In this document: positions 11,324 through 23,550 of the stretch, one piece after another | Numbering within the stretch: position 1 is the first letter of the stretch | How the letters are laid out: every line of letters starts with the position of its first letter | NCBI RefSeq assembly: GCF_010389155.1 | Contig: NC_057768.1 | Location: forward strand, 108,501 to 172,500 | Reading direction: 5' to 3' | DNA: 64,000 bases | Source: Erigeron canadensis | Taxonomy: Eukaryota > Streptophyta > Magnoliopsida > Asterales > Asteraceae | Notes under the pieces: model-generated | Seen by the model: the letters and a program-made list of their open reading frames with translations, nothing else | What the model was told of the DNA's origin: nothing | Databases searched by the model: none | Made by a program: the position numbers and the translations under genes

Positions 11324-12800
11324 TTAATTGCCAGCACACGAAGTAACACATTTATAGACTAAAGTACTAAACAATATTTAAAATATGAACTTAACAAATA
11401 GTATATAATAAGTGTGGCTTACAAATTTTCTAAATAATAAAAAAAAAGCATTACCATTTAATTGGGAGATCATATGTCAAAAGTAAATATTTAAAATTGT
11501 TTGAATCCTACTGTAATAAATTATAACATAAAAGTTTAATTAGGAGTTTATATGTCAAGTAAAAATATTAAAAATGTTATTTTCTTGAATCTAAGTAGAA
11601 AGTCATAAGAAATAATAATTAGAGTTAATTACACTTTTCGTCCCTGTGGTTTGTACCAACTTTCACATATCATCCTTGAGACCACGAAATTACGTGTTTC
11701 ATCCCTGAGTTTGGAACTCCGTTAACAAGTTTGGTCCGCGACCTAAACGAACGTTAACTTGGCAATCACGTGAGAGGCACAATATGGGTATAATGGTCAT
11801 TTTCATTCTCCAGGGAGAAAAAATGTAACTCTATAGTTTTATCAAAACCCTACCCACCAAACCTTATCTTTCATCTCACCCAATCCAACCTCCTACCTTC
11901 ACTTCAAGATCTAAAACACACCCAACACACATTATTTTCTTTAATCTTCTTCTTTATTTCCGGATTAAATTACAAGGAAACACAAATTTTCGTTCCATGA
12001 AACATGCGAACATCAATATAGATATATGAATCCATATACATCTAGAACCCACCATTCTATTTGAATTGCTTTCGGGTGATATATTCTGGCTGCTCTACCA
12101 CCATACCATCGGCCTCCCCATCTCCGATGTCACCATTTATAACCATATAGATATATAGATCCATATATATCTATATATCTAGAACCCACCACCATCGTCC
12201 ATCGTTCTCTTATTGATGATATTAGTAACAATATATAACAATATTAGAACCCACCACCACCGTCCCTCGTTCTTTTCAAAACAATATTAGTAACGATATA
12301 TAACACTACAACAATAACAACAAGTCCATAAAAGTAAGTTGTACAAATTTCAAACATTTTATATATAACTATTTATATCTTTTACGCGTTGTTTAATTAT
12401 ACAGTTATTAAAATAAATTATTTTTGTTATATATTTTCACTTAAAACATATAAATGATATTATTATATACACTTAAAACTGCAAATATAATAACATATTT
12501 ATCAAAAATTAATAATAAAATGATATAAATATAAAATAAAGTAAAAATATATAGTTTTGGTTCGATTTTTCATTAGAAACCAAAACCGAACCACAACTTT
12601 CGGTTTTTAGAAAACCAAAACCAATGTTTTTTGGTTTTTTCGGTTTTCGATTTTCATGGTTTTTTCGGTTTTTGATTCGGTTTTTACTCACCCCTAGGTG
12701 ATATAAAACCCTTCAACCAATGAGATAAACCCATAACTTGTCCAAAGTGGTTAGATACTTAGATGACTCACTTCAACCACCTCGACAAAAGCTAATGGCA
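11324..12800. other. Intergenic with repeat relics
   Basis: Around 11630-11850 is a segment (AATTACACTTTTCGTCCC, CTGTGGTTTGTACC) that looks like a dispersed plant repeat end. Around 12540-12700 lies a GGTTTTTCGGTTTT-rich relic resembling the end of a hAT-like repeat. No gene seen. Confidence 0.5.
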
Positions 12801-12802
12801 AA

Positions 12803-12870
12803 AGGCTCGATCTTATAGCTAGTAACCAAGCTCATCAGGCTCGATCTTATAGCTAGTAACCAAGCTCATC
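12803..12870. repeat. Perfect 34 bp tandem duplication
   Basis: Two adjacent identical 34 bp units, each starting AGGCTCGATCTTATAGC and ending CAAGCTCATC. The lack of divergence suggests a recent slippage or duplication event. Confidence 0.9.
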
Positions 12871-13244
12871 GATTCTCCTTATAGAGATAAGTATATGAGA
12901 ATGTAATGAACCATACACGAATGTTTATGTTGTGTAATGAACTACTTAGATGTTTATTGTATGTAATGAACCTTCAAATCCAGGTTATTGGATGTCTCCG
13001 ACCAATTAAAAACTTACAAGTAGCCGCTTATATAGTTGTCACATACCCCCCGTATGTCCAATAACCGGGATCCGAAAAGTTTATTACATAAAATAAATAT
13101 TAAGTAATTGTATTAGTCGAGAAATATCAAAAACTACTGATATATTTAAAAGAAGAAGATGGGACGTTAACTCCGGGTGCAAAATTGGAACTGAAGAACA
13201 ACATATGTGGCAAAAAGAGAAGTAAGATTAGAGCACGTACATTC

Positions 13245-13282
<38 letters not shown>

Positions 13283-13308
13283 ATGGAATATACATATATA
13301 TATATATA

Positions 13309-13495
13309 GGGATGGGAATATAAGGCTATCGGGTATATAAGTTTAGGTCTGGAACACTCACATATTGTTTTTTTTAATCCATAAAAATCATGGGGCCATG
13401 CATTTATTCATTAAACAAAAAATAATATAATATTAGTATGTGAGGGGTTCCACACCTAAGTTTAGGTGTCGGACAACCTTATATTCCCTTTTCTC
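13309..13495 (+). mobile_element. ~185 bp MITE family M, copy a
   Basis: The ends are GGGATGGGAATATAAGG and, reversed, GACAACCTTATATTCCC. It sits between (TA)n tracts (about 13246-13280 and 13499-13521). The interior (CCATAAAAATCATGG, ATGCATTTATTCATTAAAC) is shared with the copies at 29641-30186. Confidence 0.75.
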
Positions 13496-13915
13496 ATATA
13501 TATATATATATATATATATACAGTATTGGCTCAACAGTACTATGGTAATATTAGGCCCAAACAATTCTAAGACCTCAATATTCAGTATATTAGACTCGCT
13601 TAATGTTTGGATTTTAGACTAATATCATTATATAATTTGCATTGTAGTAACACCCTTTTGGTTTTTACATGAACATCTGCATCATTTTATTACTAGTAGT
13701 TAAATAACAAAAGTCAAACTATTTTTTTTTTCTACGGTTATTTCCAAAAACCTTAAACCGCCACTGTTTCTACTTGATAGCTAGATAGATTGAAATAAAA
13801 TTTCATTAATCATAGTAATTAAGAATAATGCATGAGAGCTTAAATATATAGTGAAAATTAACACAAGATACATATAGGAATTGGAATATATATAGGTACA
13901 CACATAACTAATGAA

Positions 13916-14362
13916 TTAAAAGAAGTTGGGATCATAACCATTGCTAGAAGTGGCCAAGATATAGTAAGCCACAATATGTCCAATAGAACCCCATGCAAGT
14001 ACATCAACTATGTTGAATCCGACCGGGTCGTTGGACTTCAAAAGACTAACATACTCCTTAGCCCGGGTATCCCCTGCCTCGAAATGGGTCACTCCGTTTT
14101 GTTCAGGGAGTCCTTGCTTAGCCACGTTCTCTCTTTGGAAGTTAAAGAAGACGAACCTTCCCAAGAAGAGGGACAGACCGGTGCTCAGACTGATCACCAA
14201 AGACGGGTTCAGCTCCGCCTTGATGATACGACGACATGACGACTTCTTTGCTGCTGGAAGGGAAAGTGTGTTGGGTTTTAGGAGCAAGGAGGAGTCGGTG
14301 GCTAATTTGTTGACTGGTCGGAGACCTTGGAAAGTTGGCGCTGATAACAAACTGGTGGCCAT
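13916..14362 (-). CDS. PSAG: Photosystem I reaction center subunit V (PsaG), chloroplast precursor
   Basis: Single-exon gene of 148 residues. PsaG is a nuclear-encoded thylakoid membrane subunit of photosystem I that binds at the core edge and helps stabilise the PSI-LHCI supercomplex. Residues 1 to about 49 form a transit peptide rich in Ser/Ala/Lys; the mature protein should start at [10 protein letters not shown] (about residue 50). Two hydrophobic segments (about 54-75 and 116-137) flank a stromal loop carrying [11 protein letters not shown] and the motif [10 protein letters not shown]. The C-terminal part [11 protein letters not shown]...[12 protein letters not shown] is nearly invariant in plants; here the usual final Gly is absent. 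ATG at 14362 lies in an AATCCATCCC-ATGG context. A GATAAG element at about 14482 would suit light regulation. Length agrees with the family. Identification is secure from recall. Confidence 0.96.
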   Translation of the reverse strand: MATSLLSAPTFQGLRPVNKLATDSSLLLKPNTLSLPAAKKSSCRRIIKAELNPSLVISLSTGLSLFLGRFVFFNFQRENVAKQGLPEQNGVTHFEAGDTRAKEYVSLLKSNDPVGFNIVDVLAWGSIGHIVAYYILATSSNGYDPNFF

Positions 14363-14697
14363 GGGATGGATCGAATATTATTAATCTATGTTATTGTTGT
14401 AGATAACAAAATAACTGAAAATGAAGATGAAGAAACAAGCTAGCTAGCTAGGTATTATTATTATTAGATATTATGAAAGATAAGATGGAATATGTGAGAT
14501 ACAAAGTTTATTATTGTGAGGATGGAATTCATGGAAAGGAAGATTTTTGGATGTTGTTTAGGTGGCCTTTTCTTATTGGTTATTTCTGGATCATATATAG
14601 ATTACAATATTGCATTGCCAATCTTAGTATCTTACTTTTTCCTCCTGTTACCCAACATCCCTATAAGATCAAATATCGGTCAATAATGTCATCCAAT

Positions 14698-14769
14698 GGA
14701 TCCTTGGCGCAATGGTAGCGCGTCTGACTCCAGATCAGAAGGTTGCGTGTTCGATTCACGTAGGGTTCA
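14698..14769 (+). tRNA. tRNA-Trp (anticodon CCA)
   Basis: A 72 nt gene that folds into a normal cloverleaf. Acceptor GGATCCT pairs with AGGGTTC, followed by discriminator A. The D arm is GCGCAATGGTAGCGC, the anticodon loop CTCCAGA has CCA, and the T arm contains GTTCGATTC. There is no intron. CAA at -4 to -2 fits the plant Pol III initiation context. Compared with the Arabidopsis gene as I recall it, the last acceptor pair is T-A instead of G-C, a compensatory change. Confidence 0.95.
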
Positions 14770-14780
14770 ATTCCCGTTCC

Positions 14781-14793
14781 TTTTTTTTTTTTT
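14781..14793 (+). terminator. Pol III oligo-T terminator of tRNA-Trp
   Basis: A run of 13 T begins 12 nt after the discriminator base, the usual RNA polymerase III stop signal. Confidence 0.85.
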
Positions 14794-16240
14794 AAATTTC
14801 CTTTCACCATTTAACCACATACAGTAACTACCTGTGTAAGTATGAGGTGTCATCATAAATAAGATGTACTAGTTGTAGGTTCAGCCGTTCAGGTCCAAAT
14901 ATATGTAAATTTGTATAATGAAAAGAATTTTAACTGCTAAAAGTTTCCTTCAAATACTTTCATTAATTAAATAAAACAAAACATAAAAGTCTATACGAGA
15001 TGGAACCAGAATTTAACATTGAGGGAGCTCAATTGTACTTTCTCCCCGATCGTTGTACATAATATAATGTAAAAGACATAACCATTTAATAAGGTGTTAT
15101 TGAATTACTTTTATAGGCTCAATGTAAAGGTTTTACTTGCAATGTCATAGGTAAAAGTCATATATTTATAGGTTGGAGGTAACTCGATTAAAAAAAAAAT
15201 CTTTATATTAGTCGGCTATGAGCTAGCTTTGCAATAGAAAATATGGACGGTTGGCGGGGGCTAAAATTCATCAGTCTCCCTACTGGCTCCGCCTATAGAC
15301 TCTTACGCACTACGTGAGTAACACAAAAGATTTTAATAAACTAATGACTTTCCTAAAGAACCGGTAAATGTGGCCGTATCTTCCAAACGTGCTTTAGCCA
15401 ACATATTCCATAAGACTTGGTCAAAATACCAATTCCAACTCGAAACTACTAAATAAACACACTTATTCCTTGCAAAATTACTAGAAAAACCCATGGACAT
15501 CTTTGTTTGATCATGACCCGACTTGACCCGTGGTTGGCCCGGAACCCTTTGATCCATAAACATCAAGATTAAGCCAAGAATAGTTTAATAGAACTCGGAA
15601 TCTGAAAAAAGACTAGCAAATAAAATAGTCACCAAGTGTCTAACTGTCTAAGTGTGGCGTTAGTCAAAAAGTTTTCAAATTTAACTTATTCAATAATAAT
15701 TATTCAATAAACATGTTTACCTGTTCACAAATCCAACCCAGTTATTAAATACGATATTTATGACAAAGCATTATGCGTCGTTTAGCTCCACGGCCACCAA
15801 TGACCAAACCAAACCCATTTGTTTCCATATCATATTCCTTGCCGTGTCAATGTGTCATATAGGGGTGTAAAGATATCGCGACCTCCACATGTAAAGAATA
15901 AAAATAATTTATCGTAACATAAAATGCAAACATCAATTCTTGATTACAAAATTAATTTTAAAATACACTGATAGTGTGACACAAATATATCTACAATTGC
16001 AATTCATCTAGGATGCATAAAAATGGGAGTTGATAACTTTATTACTAGTCTGGTGATGTATATATAACTTACAACCAAGACTTCGTAAAAGCTTTTCCTG
16101 CTTTTATCTTAAAACACTGGCCAGTTTCTTTGCTATCCTAGCTTTTCTCTACATCTCTTCACTCTACACATGTTTCATGACCAAAAAGAAAAGAACAACA
16201 TTTGTACATGATTACTCACTTTTTATATCATGAAAAACTA
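14794..16240. other. Intergenic between tRNA-Trp and the WD40 gene
   Basis: No gene supported. Segments around 15000 (GGAACCAGAATTTAAC) and 15285 (CTACTGGCTCCGCC) look like opposed ends of a dispersed repeat with no coding capacity. A 77-codon minus-strand frame at 15333-15566 has no recognisable domain. The WD40 gene's 3' UTR should lie just below 16241. Confidence 0.5.
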
Positions 16241-18588
16241 TCAAAGTATGGAATCCAAATAAGAGTAATTGTGTCTCCGTCCCAACTCCAATAGGCTGCC
16301 ATATGATCGATCCCAAACTCCAATGAATAGTGACTCCGTATCAGGACTAAAAGACATTCCAGAAATCTCACCAAAGAAATCGATTTCTTGTTCTTTTTCA
16401 TAACCACTTTTAACATCAAAAACATGAACAAAGTCGGCTGCTTCAGCCATCGCCATGAACTGACCATCAGACGAGTATCGGATTGATCTAATTGCTCCTA
16501 GGTTTCCTTCTAAACAAGTTGCTGATTTTGACAGGTTTCTCACATCCCATACTCTGCATGTTTTGTCCTGGTTCCCAGTAGTAAAATTTTGACCACCAGG
16601 GTGCCATGCTGATGCAAATGAGAAATCCAAGTGTCCTTTCAAGGCTGCAACTGTCTGCATATAAACCAACTTATTAGAATGGGCAGAAATTGAATACAAA
16701 TAAACCAACTTTGGTCAGGGGCAACCAATTCTCCTTTACTTAAAAAGTTTTAACTCTCTTTAATTCAAAGTAATCTACAACCTTGTCAGAGGGTAATTGG
16801 TTCAGGAAAAAGGTAAAAAAATGTGCCATTCATGTATTTCGAAAGGTTAACATTTTCTTAAGGGAAAAAAAAAGGATTAGAATTGGCACGTGGCATTAAG
16901 GAAATTCACATCTTGATTGACACAAAAACAAGATTTACCTTTCCAGATGTGGTGTCCACCAACATTCCATCTGGGTTGTCTCCTACGATTATAAGAAGCT
17001 TGCCATCAGGGCTAATGGAGGTATGCTGCATAGATAAGCAATACAATCTAGTTAGTTATAAGTAATAGGTATCATGTTTCCCGAGAATATGCATATTTGT
17101 GTATGTGTATGAGAGAGGGAGAGAGAGAGAGAGAGTACGTTCACAGGCCAAGGAAAACGGAAGTGTTTGATCATACGAAAATTTTCCATGTCGAACTCTC
17201 TGACTCCACAATCATTGTTTGATGCATTAAAATGCACTGCTCCACTGCATGATACAACAACATGAAGGATAAAAAGATAAATCAGAAAATAGTTCATAAT
17301 CATAAACGCGTTAGTCTCATCGCACCAAACAAAGCTACAAACCTTGGAGTTGTGTAGATGTCAATAGCATTAGTAATAGCATTATCATCATATGTTGTCC
17401 TCAAACAGAAAGAAACACCGGGTCTATCTAAGTACTGCACTCAATACAACAATATCTCATGTTTAGCTTTCCTCGAAAAGAAAGAGTAAAGGGAAAAAAA
17501 ACTCGAATTTGGGGATCATGATTATAAAAACTTCACCTTGCATATAAGTTCTCCCTGAAATCCACCGGCAACAAGCAGATTATCTTTTACTGCCATTGTG
17601 CTAACTTGAATACAAGTAAATCCTTCCAATAGACTCCCAGGGTGGTTCTGTATACAGAGAATTACATAACTCAATCTATTAAAAATTCAATTGACATGAA
17701 AAGTTGAAAACAATATTATATTAAAAAAAAAAAAACAAAAACTGAAGCACTCACCTCACATGGTGCTACGTGTCCAGATACGTTAAGGACATCAGTCTTT
17801 TTGCTTGCTAGTGAAGACATATGGATGACAGAGTAATGTGACATGAAGTAGACATCATGCTTTGATGTAGCCCATACTAGGTTTCTTAACTAAATGACCG
17901 AAAATTAAACATATCAAGCAGCAACTAACAAACGACAAAAATAACCGAAGCATTGTGGAAAAATGAAAAATCGAACCTGAAAGTGCTGAATTGTGGATTT
18001 TACAGATCTTATGTTGCGTCTAAAGTCATAATACATGCCCGTTTTGTCAGTGAATTTGCATGCCTGCTCACGAAAGAGTAAACATATACAGCCAAATCAC
18101 ACTTAATCTTCCTATAGAATGAGTAGTAGATGACCAAAGTGCATTAGAAAGGGGGAAAAAAAAATAATACCTTTTGTGAAGCCTCCCCAGAGTGAGGAAT
18201 ATTTTCATAGTTTTTGTACTGTTGTAATCTAGTTTGTCTATATTTCTCCCTAGTTATGCTCAGCCTTTCCCATGGAATACCTTGCACGTCTTTGCCTCTT
18301 CTTGCCTGAGCAGCAGAAGTGTCTTGCAATTTATAATTCTAGAGTCGCATATAAAAGTTGTTAGTGATAAATCTATCTATGTACTCGTATAAATGTAAAA
18401 CAATAACAACCAGTGTACGAAAGGGGATTGATTAGAGTGGAACGAACCATGTAATCGTAGTGATCCGCGTCAGAGTCAGAGCCATGATACTCATCATCAT
18501 CATCATCATCCATGTCATCATAATCTACATCCTCCATGTCATATTCATCCACCACATACTCATTATCTTCCTGTTGATGATATGACAT
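16241..18588 (-). CDS. WD40-repeat protein (C2A9.03-like, At5g56190-type)
   Basis: Nine coding exons: 18588-18448, 18338-18171, 18063-17977, 17889-17755, 17647-17537, 17434-17343, 17244-17139, 17025-16939, 16654-16241. All junctions are GT..AG and phases agree, giving 446 residues. The N terminus is very acidic (DYDDMDDDDDDE). A plant-specific block with RRGKDVQGIPWERL and YKNYENIP follows, then a beta-propeller with HTSISPDGK, GHLDFSFASAWHPGG, QDKTCRVWDVRN and FSPDTESLFIGVWD. The family (fission yeast C2A9.03-like, Arabidopsis At5g56190) is conserved, but its molecular role is not known to me; a scaffold function is inferred from the fold. The gene is likely preceded by a 5' UTR intron. Complete and apparently functional. 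Confidence 0.92.
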
Positions 18589-18593
18589 GATAT

Positions 18594-19163
18594 CTGCATA
18601 TTTTATATTATTATTTTTTTATGAAGATATTTGGTTTACAATTAAACAACAGTAAACCCGCAACGAAAATTGCAAACACTGGATAAGAGTATATAGAGCC
18701 GGAAATGAAGCAATTTAGCTTAAATATTCGGCCGCCCGCCCGCCCGCTTACTCTGATTACTATATATATGTGTATATATATAAAGGTGGGATAATAAATA
18801 AATATAAACAGATGGAAAAAAGTAAATGTATAAAAGTTATCCCCGTCGTATTAACAGGTTCTCGACTCCTATCTTGTTTCTTGTATAAATCCCTCCCGTT
18901 ATACCTCCTCATCATCCGGCAACAATTGTAGGTTTTTGTTTATTACAACAAACACTAGTTGGATACAAGTTTTGGTAGCTGGCCTGGATATATATGCACA
19001 AATCAAAATAATACAAGTTTGCCACATTTTGAGAACTCCTAGTTATTATGTACTGTATGTATGTATATTATAGTAAGTATATGATAAAAGATGGTAGTAG
19101 AAACATATATATACACAATAAAGATGGATGAATGATGATGACCAACAAAACTGAATTGATTAC
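18594..19163 (-). other. Inferred 5' UTR intron of the WD40 gene
   Basis: Just upstream of the ATG is an acceptor (ATGCAG|ATATC at 18593). A donor CCAAG|GTAAT lies at 19164/19163, giving a ~570 bp intron in the leader. A (CCCG)n GC-rich patch lies inside at about 18730-18748. Inferred from splice signals only. Confidence 0.5.
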
Positions 19164-19164
19164 C

Positions 19165-19748
19165 TTGGATTGGATGGGGCTGGGTTTGAAATTAATTAAT
19201 TGATTGGCGAAAATCAATCAAAAGCAGCCTCTGATTATTGTTATTATTATTATTATTATGTATGAACGAATGAATTATAATCAGCCTCCCTCAAACCCTC
19301 TTCTGATTATTATGAATGAATGAAAAATGAATCATCGATCAGAGGATTCCTTCCTTCAGACGGTTATTATTATTATGATGATGAATAATAGTGATAATAA
19401 TACAAATTAATCTCTCTATCTATTTATCCAAATATCCAAATGGTTGGTTGGTTTGTTTCTTTGTTAGTTGAGCAAAGCGACATCTATCTAATCAATACTC
19501 AATCAATAAAAAGCAAATTGCTTCCTTTCATATATATATATAGGTAGATAAATAGATACAGGGTATATAAATATCAAATATCTATCTATTTGTTTATTAC
19601 AATTACATTACAATATATAATAAAAAAATAATCTCACCAACTCCCTCCCTCCAATTTCTTCTATATTCAACCCTTTACCAACCAACAATAATCGTTATCC
19701 GTAACAACAGCACTAGACTAACTCCTCTCTATTACCTATAGTATTATA
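19165..19748. other. WD40 gene leader/promoter region
   Basis: Holds (TTA)n, (GAAT)n and other simple repeats. The WD40 promoter is expected here, but no unambiguous TATA box or other element could be assigned. Confidence 0.4.
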
Positions 19749-19782
19749 TTAGACCCGTGTTCTGGACACGGGATTTACGATA

Positions 19783-20576
19783 TCTTAATCTTAATATAAG
19801 ACAGTTGAATTAATGAGTTATTAACCAATCAAATTGCTCAATTTCATCAAATTGACTCTTGCTTATGTCATCATTTAGATTAGCTATAAATTAAAAACTA
19901 TAATAATCATTATCCAAATATATCATTATATTAGTATTTATATTAATTTGTAGAAAAAATCTTACTAATTTACACTTTTTTGTTTTCCATCAATAATTTA
20001 CACTTTTTAGCCTTCAAAACTTAATTTATATTTACTTTTAGCATCAACTTGAGGAGATTTTTTTAAAAAGTTACAAAAGCTATCTATATTTAATTTTTTA
20101 AAGTTTCAATTGTCACTCAAAGAATCCTAATTGTTATCAAAGAGTATGAAAACAATCCTAATTGTTATCTAATTATCATAGGACATGTGATTGAAAGTAA
20201 ACCTATTCGTGTTATGAGTCTGCATCATGATCAAATACATATACTTGAATGTCAAGTATGGGATCACAAGTATGTTTATATTTTAATTCCTAATTATCTT
20301 TAATAATAATATCAAATTATGAGTACGACTGGTTTCAAAAATTCTATAATAGAGAAATTATTGTAGTATGTGCCTTGTGGAATGACTACGACAAACAATT
20401 CCATCAATATGTCTCAGCTAATAATGACAGTGACGACATGTGATTATTGTACTACAACTTACAAAGTACTCCGTGTAAAACTTAGAACTGTATACGTTCA
20501 AAATTATAAGCTTTTATGAATTAAATGTATGAACATCTAATATTGATAATATCGTGGACACGGGTCTAAAATCTAG
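19783..20576 (+). mobile_element. Helitron D (right-facing half of an inverted pair)
   Basis: The head is TCTTAATCTTAATATAAG at 19783 after A. The tail is ATCGTGGACACGGGTCTAAAAT and CTAG (20573-20576) then T. Another Helitron-type hairpin in the opposite sense (CCCGTGTTCTGGACACGGG, 19754-19772) lies only 10 nt upstream of the head. The body is repeated in inverted orientation in Helitron E. No intact gene. Confidence 0.7.
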
Positions 20577-22609
20577 TTATCAATATTAAATCTTAATACA
20601 TTTAAGTCATAAATTATAATTTTGTAGAAATACGGTTTTAATTGTTATATTTTGCAAGTTGTAGTACAATAGTCATAGGTTCGTCACTGTCATTATTAGC
20701 CTAAACATATTGATTGATATGTTTGTCGTAGTCATTCCACAAGGCACATGTTATATATAATAATTTCTCTATTATAGAATATTTTGAAACCATGTGTACT
20801 CATAATGTGATATTATTATGAAAAATATTTAAGAATTAAAATATAAACATACTTGTGATTATGTACTTGACATTCAAGTATATGTATTTGATCATGATGC
20901 GGACCCATAACACACATAGGTTTATTTTCAATCACATATCCTATAATAATTTGATAACAATTAGAATTGTTTTTATATTCTTTGATTACAATTAGGACTC
21001 TTGATTTGAGTGACAATTGTAACTTTAAACATTAATACGCAAAACTAATATATAAAAAAGGAGAAAATTATGCACCTTCTCTATTGATAGATAAAATAAA
21101 TCTTGATTGGAGTTCATATTGATTTGGACTTAGTATTCAAGTAACGCTCTGTTATAAATCGTGTTTTGTTCTGTGATCATCAAATGTTTTGTAATTTCTA
21201 TTGTGTTTAAAATGATGATGTTATATATCGTCATCTGTTATTATGTTTGGGATATGTATCTGGAGTAGGGATGAGCAAGATTACCGAAATACCGAAACCG
21301 AACTGGTACCGAATATCAGTACCGATAGGGATTCAGCTTCGGTATCAGTTTTAAAGATTTGGTTAAATCGGTTTCAGTATTAATCGGTTCGGTACCGGTT
21401 CAGTACAGGGAAACCAGTTATTAGTACCGAAAATATAGTTTCTTTAAAACATGTTACTGTCTTGTTATACTCCACACATTCCTTACACACAAATTGGTTA
21501 TAGCCTTTCAAAAACACCATATTCTGTTGTTGTGGCGTTGTTGCCTCATAATGGCATGAGTTTTGACTCTGCTATTGTTATATATGATGGCTATTTGAAA
21601 GATATATAGTTTCCCAGCATATATTCAAAAACATCTATTCTCCAATATCATAAAAGTGGTTATCAAATACATCTCTCAATTTTAAAACTGATCTAATCTT
21701 AAATGAAGAATAAATCTTTTAGCAATTATTTGGACGGTTTTAGACTTTTAGTATTTAACTTGAAAACATAGGAGGTTTATCTCCAACATGCCTCATAACA
21801 TATCTTGAACTTTTGATATTTATGCTAAATATCAATTATTTTGCTATAGTCGGTCACATTTGATAAAAGACTAAAATTTATTTAATCAATACACTTTTAA
21901 TTCAGAATTGTCATACAGAATACCATTTTTGCAAATTAGTTTCTAGAATTTTGGTAATCATTATCCAAATATATCATTATATTAGTATTTATATTAATTT
22001 GTAGAAAAAATCTCACTAATTTACACTTATTTGCGAACCGGTACCGTACCTATATAATCGGTACGGTATTCGGTTTTCACCTTGGGTTAGTTTTGGTATC
22101 GGTATTAGTCGGTTTCGGTACGGTTCCGTACCGAAAACCATCCCTAATCTAGAGTTTAATTTATGTTTATATTAAATATTAATATTTATAATTTATAAAA
22201 GTCTAATCTAATATTTATTAATAAGTCATTAGGTTTTGAAATAAATTTTTGTAGACAATATTTCATATGTTGAACTTTTTTTAATTAATTAAATGATTGC
22301 AAATTTTAAAGAATTCTCTCAAGTTGATGGCTAAAAATATATATAGATTAAGTATTCAGGGTTAAAAAATGTAAATTATTGATAGAAAACAAAAAAGTGT
22401 AAATTAATGAGACTTTTTTTACAAATTAATATAAATATCAATATAATAATATATTTGGATAATGATTATCGGAATTTTTAATCTGTAGTTTATCTAAATG
22501 ATGACATCATCAAAAGTCAATTTGATGAAATTGAGTGATGTGATTGGTTAATAATTCATTAGTTCAACTGTCTTATAGTATATATTAATATTAAGATTAA
22601 GATTAAGAT
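20577..22609 (-). mobile_element. Helitron E (left-facing half of the inverted pair), hAT nested
   Basis: Read on the minus strand the head (TCTTAATCTTAATATTAA, from about 22609) and much of the body match Helitron D. Near 20600 the copy runs to AATATTGATAACTAG without its own terminal hairpin, so both copies appear to share the CTAG at 20573-20576. A hAT element at 21266-22146 interrupts it. A 66-codon minus frame (20816-21016) reflects the body sequence only. Confidence 0.65.
21266..22146. mobile_element. Non-autonomous hAT-type element
   Basis: The termini are TAGGGATGAGCAAG and, in reverse complement, TAGGGATGGTTTTCGG. The 8 bp flanks ATCTGGAG (21258-21265) and ATCTAGAG (22147-22154) are a target duplication with one mismatch, as expected for hAT. 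The subterminal regions are dense in ACCGGTACCG-like repeats on both sides. The element is 881 bp and has no transposase. It holds a 73 bp segment copied from the Helitron family. Confidence 0.8.
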
Positions 22610-22690
22610 TCTACTAGATTAAACAAACGTAAATAAAAGAAAATTTATTAATAATATTGTAAAGTTTATTCGATTACGAATATATATATA

Positions 22691-22731
22691 CTAGTCATAA
22701 TATCCGTACGATGTACAATACCTATACGGAT
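22691..22731 (-). mobile_element. Helitron 3' terminus
   Basis: On the minus strand a stem (ATCCGTA / TACGGAT) precedes ATTATGA and CTAG ending at 22691, then T. The 5' end to the right was not found. Confidence 0.45.
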
Positions 22732-23100
22732 TGTATCATAAAAAAATTCGAATGCTTCACATATGATTCGTGAGTGAAATAAATTGTGGTTAACATAAAC
22801 CGATGATCGAAACAAAATTATAATAAACAGTAATGATAAATATAATATATATTTACTTAGAGTTTTTGAATTTATCTTAAATTTTTAGAATCACATCAAA
22901 GTCAGATTTTGTAAGCATAGTGTATGAAAACAAATAGCTTTGTGATTTCGGATCGTAAACTCAAAATTTTGAAATTTCCATGTTAATAACTTATTATAAG
23001 TAATAGGAATTTAAGAATTAAGAAAAAAAAAGACAATTTATTAATGAGAAAACGACCAATCAAATAAAATTGTAATAAGGTTATAATGTCTTTTGTATTA

Positions 23101-23279
23101 GAAAAATGATTAATCTTCTTAATTCATTAGCCTAAAAATCTTTCTAATTTATTGGATAGTGACATTTGGAAATTTAAGAAGGGAGATTAAAAAAGAGATT
23201 ATGTGGAATCCACTTATCACATTCATAAGGTTTTAGGAAGATTTTTGAACTAATGTTTAGGAGGATCAATCATTATTCT
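23101..23279. mobile_element. ~178 bp MITE, copy 2
   Basis: The terminal pair AATGATTAATCTTC and GGAGGATCAATCATT matches the MITE at 6033-6210, with AGCCTAAAAATC and TGTGGAATCCA blocks in the same order. Confidence 0.7.
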
Positions 23280-23397
23280 TTGTATCAATAAGACAAGAGT
23301 TAGAGTTTAATTATAAGTCTAATAAGGAATCTGAATCCATATAAAATTAAAAAAAAATAAAATTAAAAGAACATGTGTCATTTCAATTAGGGAAAAT

Positions 23398-23550
23398 TTC
23401 ATATATGCCATTATTAAGTTTCAAAATATCATATTTGCCCAATCAATTTTTAAAATATCATATATGTCATTTTTAACTTATCAATATATCGAATATGTCA
23501 TTGTTGAATAACAAAGTATCATACATGTTATTCTCAATCTACCAATTATC
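23398..23550. repeat. ~30 bp degenerate minisatellite
   Basis: Five to six tandem units of about 30 bp, each of the form ATATATGYCATT..AA..TATC (the unit ends in TATC and the next begins ATAT or AAAT). Units differ at several positions, so the array is old. Confidence 0.75.

Noticed and set aside
13976..14384. Two plus-strand frames of 87 and 124 codons over psaG
   Set aside because: They are antisense shadows of the psaG coding sequence, produced by its low stop density on the opposite strand; no domain.
15333..15566. 77-codon minus-strand frame
   Set aside because: No domain or conserved context; probably part of a decayed repeat.
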